DNA from: JBBSHS01 sp038232515
Lineage (GTDB): Bacteria > Actinomycetota > Acidimicrobiia > Acidimicrobiales > JAUJNH01
Length of the DNA stretch: 10,833 nucleotides
Direction of reading: 5' to 3'
NCBI GenBank assembly: GCA_038232515.1
Contig: JBBSHS010000082.1
Span: 1-10,833, forward strand
Below are positions 6,572-10,833 of this stretch, one piece after another (the first letter of the stretch is position 1; every line of letters starts with the position of its first letter). The translations under genes were made by a program, and so were the position numbers. The notes under the pieces were generated by a model that saw only the letters and a program-made list of their open reading frames with translations, made no database searches and had not been told where the DNA came from.

Positions 6572-7429
6572 CTACTCCGGTGGCGGCAGGCGGGCGAGGC
6601 TGGCGGCGACGTCGTGGCCGAGCGAGCGGGTGGCCCGCCGGTTGAGGGCCGCACCGGCGGCGGCGCCCACCATGGCCGGGGCGAGGGTGGCCAGGCTGCG
6701 GCCCGTCTTCCTCGCCAACCGGCGGCGGACGTGTCGCACGATCTCGTTCCGGGTGGTGTGGCCCACCAGCTCGGCCATTCCCGCCGTGGAAGTGACGGTG
6801 GCTGCGGTGACTCCCCGGCGGTCAGCCCACGCCCTCATCAGGGCGGAGGCGCGATCGTTGCGGGCCGCCGGCAGGGAGTGGTCGTAGGCGGCGTGCAACT
6901 CGGCCACCAGCTTCAGCTCGATGGCCGAGACGACGACGACCTCGGCCGCCACCTCCACCGGCAGCAACCACCAGGTCGGAGGGACCAGCTCCTCAGCGGC
7001 GGCCAGCGTACCCGCGGCCGCGCCCACCGCGGCCGACGCCCGGCCCGCCCCCTTTATCAGCTCTTCGGCCAGAAGCGGGCCGGTGAGGCCACCGAACTGC
7101 TCAAGCAGGGTGAGGCGGTCGCGGACCGGGATGCGGGGTGCCATCTCGATGACCAGCTCAGTCGCCCATCGGCCGGAGACTACGGCTCGGCCCCCGGCCG
7201 CCGATGCCGACCTGCGCAGGCTCGTGGTGAGCCGGCGCAGGCCGCCGGTGGTGTCGGACGTGCCGACCACCAGCGACGCCACGGCTTCAGCCGCCTCTTC
7301 CATCTCCCGGTGCTCCGGCGCCGGCTCCGCTCCTGGAGCGGGTACCACGGGGTGCGGGCCCACCGGAGCTTGTGACACGCCCCCCTTGGCCTCTTGGCCC
7401 GAAGGCGCCGGGTCAGGGGTACGGTCCAT
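6572..7429 (-). CDS. Conserved-looking protein of unknown function, Ala-rich, membrane-associated
   Basis: The protein is 285 aa; I do not recognise the family with confidence. Residues 1-40 are a Pro-rich, disordered-looking tail. Residues 42-130 are helical with many Arg and Glu. Hydrophobic stretches lie at about 131-147, 153-178 (PPTWWLLPVEVAAEVVVVS) and 245-263 (LATLAPAMVGAAAGAALNRR). The central part, ending ELKLVAELHAAYD, and the late Gly/Ala segment recall the EcsC-type proteins loosely, but I would not name it so. The start at 7429 (MDRTPDPAPSG) is chosen because further upstream the frame crosses the fabI promoter and start; the Shine-Dalgarno is weak. It is divergent from fabI with 91 bases between them, and the tandem hairpin repeats follow its stop. 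Codon bias (strong GC at third positions) supports real coding. Confidence 0.75.
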   Translation of the reverse strand: MDRTPDPAPSGQEAKGGVSQAPVGPHPVVPAPGAEPAPEHREMEEAAEAVASLVVGTSDTTGGLRRLTTSLRRSASAAGGRAVVSGRWATELVIEMAPRIPVRDRLTLLEQFGGLTGPLLAEELIKGAGRASAAVGAAAGTLAAAEELVPPTWWLLPVEVAAEVVVVSAIELKLVAELHAAYDHSLPAARNDRASALMRAWADRRGVTAATVTSTAGMAELVGHTTRNEIVRHVRRRLARKTGRSLATLAPAMVGAAAGAALNRRATRSLGHDVAASLARLPPPE

Positions 7430-7520
7430 ACCGGAGGCTCTACCACGCGGGCGAGCGTACGAACCTTTGTGCCGGTCAACGCCGGTAACGTGCCGCATTC
7501 CCGACTGGTCGGAGCGGTGT
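7430..7520. promoter_or_regulatory. Divergent promoter region of fabI and the unknown gene
   Basis: These 91 bases must hold promoters for both directions. A direct repeat GCCGGT (7471-7476 and 7481-7486) has a 10-base period, one helix turn. TTGACC on the minus strand (7479-7474) could be a -35 for the unknown gene, but no good -10 at 16-18 bases is seen. No clear plus-strand promoter is visible. Confidence 0.3.
7511..7514 (+). promoter_or_regulatory. Ribosome binding site of fabI
   Basis: GGAG lies 6 bases before the ATG at 7521. It supports that start over the long upstream extension of the same frame, which runs antisense through the divergent gene. Confidence 0.65.
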
Positions 7521-8294
7521 ATGGGCATCCTGGACGGTAAGCGCATCCTCGTCACCGGCGTCCTCACCGACGCCTCGTTGGCATTCGCGGTGGCGCAGAA
7601 GGCTCAGGAGCAGGGAGCCTCCATCGTCCTGACGGGCGCCGGGCGTGGGCTGTCGCTGACGAAGCGCATCGCCAACAAGCTGCCCAGCCCGCCCGACGTG
7701 CTCGAGCTCGACGTCACGGTGCCCGAGCATCTCGATGCCGTGTGCGTCGACCTTCAGGACCGCTGGGGTGGCCTCGACGGGGTCGTGCACGCCATCGGGT
7801 TCGCCCCGCCGTCGTGCCTGGGCGGGAACTTCCTGGACGCACCGTGGGAAGACGTGGCCGTGGCCCTGCACATCTCGTCCTTCTCGCTCAAGGCATTGGC
7901 CGCCAGTTGCGCCCCGCTGTTCCGGGCCGCCGGCGGCGGGTCGGTCGTCGGCCTCGACTTCGACGCCCGGTTCGCCTGGCCCGCATACGACTGGATGGGC
8001 GTGGCCAAGGCGGCGCTGGAGTCGTGCTCGCGTTACCTGGCCCGGGAGCTCGGCCCCGACAAGGTCAGGGTCAACCTGGTGTCCGCCGGCCCCGTCAAGA
8101 CGTTGGCGGCCAAGTCCATCCCCGGGTTCTCCCGCTTCGAGGACATCTGGGACGACAGGGCCCCACTCGGTTGGGACGTCAACAACCCCGACCCGGTGGC
8201 CCGCACCGTCTGCGCCCTGCTGTCGGACTGGATGCCGGCCACCACCGGCGAGCTGCTGCACGTCGACGGCGGCTTCCACGCCATGGGCGCGTGA
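7521..8294 (+). CDS. fabI: Enoyl-[acyl-carrier-protein] reductase (NADH), FabI/InhA type
   Basis: The protein is 257 aa, a cytosolic short-chain dehydrogenase that reduces the trans-2-enoyl-ACP double bond in the last step of each fatty acid elongation cycle (FAS II). It starts MGILDGKRILVTGVLTDASLAF, very close to InhA. The divergent FabI/InhA active site is present: Tyr156 and Lys163 in PAYDWMGVAKAALES, Phe147 in GLDFDA (InhA Phe149), and SAGPVKTLAAKSI (188-200) for the substrate loop. The C-terminus CALLSDWMPATTGELLHVDGG is typical. Where InhA has Ser94 (VVHSIGF) this protein has Ala91 (VVHAIGF). It stands alone: no fabG precedes it, unlike the mycobacterial fabG1-inhA pair. The neighbours on both sides are on the opposite strand. 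Confidence 0.96.
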   Translation: MGILDGKRILVTGVLTDASLAFAVAQKAQEQGASIVLTGAGRGLSLTKRIANKLPSPPDVLELDVTVPEHLDAVCVDLQDRWGGLDGVVHAIGFAPPSCLGGNFLDAPWEDVAVALHISSFSLKALAASCAPLFRAAGGGSVVGLDFDARFAWPAYDWMGVAKAALESCSRYLARELGPDKVRVNLVSAGPVKTLAAKSIPGFSRFEDIWDDRAPLGWDVNNPDPVARTVCALLSDWMPATTGELLHVDGGFHAMGA

Positions 8295-8315
8295 CCACTC
8301 CGTAGCCGGCCGGAG

Positions 8316-8337
8316 CCGCCGCAGCCGTGATCGGCGG
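8316..8337. terminator. Possible bidirectional terminator between fabI and the chelatase gene
   Basis: CCGCCG / CGGCGG with a 10-base spacer lies in the 92-base gap between two convergent genes, where a terminator is expected. There is no T run on either strand, so it would be a weak or factor-assisted terminator. Confidence 0.3.
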
Positions 8338-8386
8338 TCATGCGTCTTCGAACTGTGGGCGAGAGCCGTGCGTGGGTGCTCGGCGG

Positions 8387-10429
8387 TCAGCGACCAAGGG
8401 CGGCCAGCACGCCCTCGTGCAGGGCGCCGGCGTCGAGGTCGGCGACCGGTAGGTGGCGGCCTTGCAGGGCCGCCGCCAGGTCCCGGCCCAGACCGAGGCG
8501 GGTGGCCCCGTCCTCCACGTCGACCACGACGCCGGCCACTCCCGCCGCCCGTACGTCGACAGCCGCATCGAGGGCGGCGGCCACGGGATCGGCGCCCGGA
8601 GGCCCAGCGGTGGCCCGGCCGTCGGACACCACGACCAGCAGCGGGATCCTCCCCGAGGCCGGGCCCTGCGAGCAGATGGCCAGCGCCGTCCGCAGGCCTG
8701 CGGCCAGGTCCGTGCGACCACCGGCAACCAGTCCCTCAAGCCGGGCCCGGGCCACTTCGACCGACCCGGTGGGGCGCAGCGAGACGACCGCCCCCTCGCC
8801 GCCCACCGTCACCAGCGCCACCTGGTCACGTCGCTGATAGGCGTCGAGCAGCAGGCTGAGCACCGCTCCCTTGGCCGCCTCGATGCGCCGCTGTGCGCCC
8901 ATCGAGGCCGAGGAGTCCACGCAGATAACCACCAGGCTACCGGCCCGCTGCTGGTGCACGGGCTCCCGCAGATCGGCCCGGGTGACCAGCGGGCCGCCGT
9001 CGTCGGCTGTGGCCGGCGTCGCCGCCCGGCGGGCCGCCGCCGCTCGGGCGGTGGCGGCCACAGCCAAGCCCTGCACAGGCGACGACGGCGACGGGACGCG
9101 GCTGCCCACGACCCGCCCACGGTGCCCCTCCACCACTGATCGGCGCCCCGAAGGCGCGTCGAGGGGCCGGGCCGCTTTGGCCGTACCCAGGGGCACGACC
9201 CGCGACGGGGCGGCCCCAACAGCGTTTTCGGCGTGCCCATCTGGATGTGGTGGCGGCTGGCCGCCGCTCTCGGTTCCGCCATCGAGCCCAGGGCCGCCGC
9301 TCGTCGTGGTGGCGGTCTCATTCCTCGGGTTGGGCGCCCTGTCCATCTGGGCGCCGGTCGCTGCGCCGGTGGCGGCCCCCGTGCCGGTCGCCATTCCGGG
9401 GTAAATTGCGGCGCCGGGGTCGGTTGCGGTGCCGGTCTCCGTACCGTTGCTCGTCTCCGGGCCGACGCCGAGGTCGGGGCTCGGGTCGGTGCTGGCCCCG
9501 TGGGTGCCGGCAGAGGCGTTCACGGCTTCGTCGAAGGCGTCGTCGAGGGCACCCTTGAGATCGGCACCGGATCCATGGCTGTCCAGAGCCGACCGGCGGG
9601 ACCGGTGGGCCAACGCCCACGGGGCCACCCGCCGGACATTGTCGGCGGTCGCTTCGTCGCGGCCTTGCCAACCGGCCAGGGCGGCCGCCGCCCGGCAGAT
9701 GGCCAGATCGGCCCGCAGGCCCTCGGCACCGACCGAGGAACACAGACCGGCCACCGCCGCCAGCAACTCCGGCGGGAGCCGGGCCGGGCGGGCGCCGGCC
9801 AGCCGGGCGGCGAGCTCGGCCTCGTCGGCGGCAGACGTGGCGACCACCGCCTCCGGGTCGGCATCGAAGGCCAGCCGGCGCTCCAGCGCGGCCGCCCGTA
9901 CCGGGGTGTCGGGCGGGCCGGCCACCTCGACGCACAGCCCGAAACGGTCGAGCAGCTGGGGCCGCAACTCGCCCTCCTCCGGGTTCATCGACCCCACGAG
10001 GGCGAACCGGCTCGGATGGGCGTGGCTCACGCCCTCCCGCTCGATGCGGTTGACGCCGCTGGCGGCCACGTCCAGGAGGACGTCCACCAGGTGGTCGGGC
10101 AGCAGGTTCACCTCGTCCACGTACAGCACCCCTCCGTGCGCGGCGGCCAGCAGGCCCGGCGAGAAACGCACCCCTCCCCCGCTGAGGACGGAGGCGACGT
10201 CGATGGACCCGACGACTCGATCCTCGGTGGCGCCGATGGGCAGCTCCACGAACGGCGCGTCACCCAGCAGGGCGGCCAGCCCCCTGGCCAGGGTCGACTT
10301 GGCCGACCCCTTCTCTCCCCGCAGCAGGACGCCTCCGATGGCCGGGGCCACGGCACTCAGCAGCAGGGCCAGCTTGATGTCGTCGTGGCCCACCACGGCC
10401 GTAAAGGGAAGCCCGGCCGCAGTGCCCAC
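8387..10429 (-). CDS. Fused ChlI-ChlD type metal-chelatase ATPase (probable cobaltochelatase helper)
   Basis: The protein is 680 aa. Residues about 8-290 are an AAA+ ATPase of the magnesium-chelatase I type: Walker A GEKGSAKST (38-46), Walker B VLYVDEVNLL (101-110), sensor GSMNPEEG (146-153), a probable arginine finger in LLDRFGL (159-165), and sensor 2 around RADLAICRAA (239-248). Residues about 300-480 are a low-complexity linker rich in Thr, Gly, Ala and Pro. Residues about 497-675 are a von Willebrand A domain with an intact MIDAS: DSSAS (505-509), Thr573 in GGRTDL and Asp603 in SDGRAT. Such fusions (Rv2850c in M. tuberculosis, near cobalamin genes) are thought to power CobN-type cobalt insertion. 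No chlorophyll genes or cobN lie here, so the metal is inferred. The start is GTG 10429: a stop lies five codons upstream, and no Shine-Dalgarno is visible. Confidence 0.9.
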   Translation of the reverse strand: MGTAAGLPFTAVVGHDDIKLALLLSAVAPAIGGVLLRGEKGSAKSTLARGLAALLGDAPFVELPIGATEDRVVGSIDVASVLSGGGVRFSPGLLAAAHGGVLYVDEVNLLPDHLVDVLLDVAASGVNRIEREGVSHAHPSRFALVGSMNPEEGELRPQLLDRFGLCVEVAGPPDTPVRAAALERRLAFDADPEAVVATSAADEAELAARLAGARPARLPPELLAAVAGLCSSVGAEGLRADLAICRAAAALAGWQGRDEATADNVRRVAPWALAHRSRRSALDSHGSGADLKGALDDAFDEAVNASAGTHGASTDPSPDLGVGPETSNGTETGTATDPGAAIYPGMATGTGAATGAATGAQMDRAPNPRNETATTTSGGPGLDGGTESGGQPPPHPDGHAENAVGAAPSRVVPLGTAKAARPLDAPSGRRSVVEGHRGRVVGSRVPSPSSPVQGLAVAATARAAAARRAATPATADDGGPLVTRADLREPVHQQRAGSLVVICVDSSASMGAQRRIEAAKGAVLSLLLDAYQRRDQVALVTVGGEGAVVSLRPTGSVEVARARLEGLVAGGRTDLAAGLRTALAICSQGPASGRIPLLVVVSDGRATAGPPGADPVAAALDAAVDVRAAGVAGVVVDVEDGATRLGLGRDLAAALQGRHLPVADLDAGALHEGVLAALGR

Positions 10430-10689
10430 GGCCGGCTGACGCTACAGCAAAGGCGAATGGCCGGTTGGCTGGGCCCCGTCAGAGCTCGCCGCGCCAACGC
10501 CTGCGACCGCCGTACCGGGTTTTCCCCGCAGGCTCCGCCAGCACTTGGCGGTTTGCACCGGCGGTGGCAACAGGCCGGCGAGCATGGCCGGGTCGACCCT
10601 GAGCAACCAACCAGTGGAGGAGCACAACACCCGCACGGATTTGTTGCTGAATGAGCCAGAACGCCCTTGCTGTGCCTGGTTCTTGGCGT
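10430..10689. other. Divergent intergenic region, no gene supported
   Basis: This 260-base stretch between the chelatase gene (minus) and the partial right-edge gene (plus) has lower coding bias than its surroundings. Short open frames on both strands encode nothing recognisable. It holds two strong hairpins (listed separately) and must contain promoters for both directions, although no clear -35/-10 pair is seen. Confidence 0.5.
10499..10551 (-). other. Two adjacent hairpins in the chelatase leader
   Basis: One hairpin pairs GCCTGCG (10499-10505) with CGCAGGC (10527-10533) and encloses a smaller GGG-TTTT-CCC (10517-10526). One base further, CCGCCA-GCACT-TGGCGG (10535-10551) forms a second hairpin, followed on the plus strand by TTT. 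Transcribed on the minus strand they would lie about 70-120 bases before the chelatase start. They may be a structured leader, a plus-strand terminator or attenuator, or the edge of a repeat element. I could not match them to a known riboswitch. Confidence 0.4.
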
Positions 10690-10833
10690 ATGCTCGAACT
10701 GGTGTTCGCCTCCTCGTCCGGTCCTCGTGCGCTCAGCGACAGCCAGCTGACGGCCGAGATGCTGTCGCTGTGTGAGCTGAGCGACCGGATCCAGGCCCGC
10801 AAGGTGGCTGTGGCGGCCGAGTCGACGCCCGCA
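10690..10833 (+). CDS. Start of a possible DUF222/HNH endonuclease (13E12-type), cut by the window edge
   Basis: The frame is open from an ATG at 10690 to the right edge, giving 48 residues. The sequence LSDSQLTAEMLSLCELSDRIQARKVAVAAE (15-44) is a heptad-like helix of the kind that opens DUF222 proteins. Those are actinobacterial proteins that usually end in an HNH nuclease domain and include the M. tuberculosis 13E12 repeat proteins. In-frame codon bias supports coding. There is no clear Shine-Dalgarno, so the start may be leaderless or elsewhere (an in-frame ATG also lies at 10759). The nuclease domain, if any, is outside the window, so the family call is tentative. Confidence 0.5.
   Translation, partial: MLELVFASSSGPRALSDSQLTAEMLSLCELSDRIQARKVAVAAESTPA

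Noticed and set aside
6436..6654. Small minus-strand open frame overlapping the tandem repeats
   Set aside because: It reads through the hairpin repeats and the end of the 285-residue gene in another frame, with no start signal or coding bias.
9233..10654. 473-codon plus-strand open frame opposite the chelatase gene
   Set aside because: It is antisense to intact Walker motifs and has no recognisable domain.
10430..10689. Cobalamin riboswitch in front of the chelatase gene
   Set aside because: The segment GGTGCAAACCG loosely recalls part of the core, but the B12 box and the conserved order of elements are not seen.

Overview
The window is high-GC DNA from an actinobacterium. A mycothiol ligase (mshC), an F420:NADP oxidoreductase, an InhA-like enoyl reductase, a GAF-ANTAR protein with an anti-anti-sigma STAS protein, and an adjacent thrS and CxxC-HIT pair together point to Actinomycetota. 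An Acidimicrobiia-like lineage is my guess; nothing seen here proves it. Most genes look like ordinary chromosomal housekeeping or redox genes. I see no complete mobile element, no CRISPR array, and no rRNA or tRNA gene.

Left and centre (1-6266, all minus strand). In transcription order (right to left): F420:NADP oxidoreductase (npdG-like), mshC, GAF-ANTAR regulator, STAS protein, thrS, HIT-family Ap4A phosphorylase/hydrolase, and a two-helix membrane protein running off the left edge. Two junctions (npdG/mshC and thrS/HIT) are 4-base GTGA overlaps, and the other gaps are 52-122 bases, so this may be one long transcription unit. It joins redox cofactors (F420, mycothiol), threonyl-tRNA synthesis with disposal of its Ap4A by-product, and two signalling proteins. 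In front of it is a 19-base dyad overlapping the probable promoter.

Middle (6267-8386). A roughly 300-base non-coding stretch holds several dyads and a 32-base sequence repeated in tandem, each copy forming a GC hairpin. Next is a minus-strand gene of unknown function (285 aa), divergent from a plus-strand fabI/inhA-type enoyl-ACP reductase. The catalytic Tyr and Lys are present, and Ala sits where InhA has Ser94.

Right (8387-10833). A minus-strand fusion of a ChlI-like AAA+ ATPase and a ChlD-like von Willebrand A domain is of the type linked in actinobacteria to cobalt insertion for B12. A 260-base gap follows, with two adjacent strong hairpins in what would be the chelatase leader. At the right edge is the start of a plus-strand gene that may be a DUF222/HNH endonuclease (13E12-type).

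I found no clearly new system. The best leads are the npdG-mshC coupling and its operator-like dyad, an ANTAR-like hexaloop hairpin between the ANTAR and STAS genes, the tandem hairpin repeats at 6498-6567, and the structured leader at 10499-10551.
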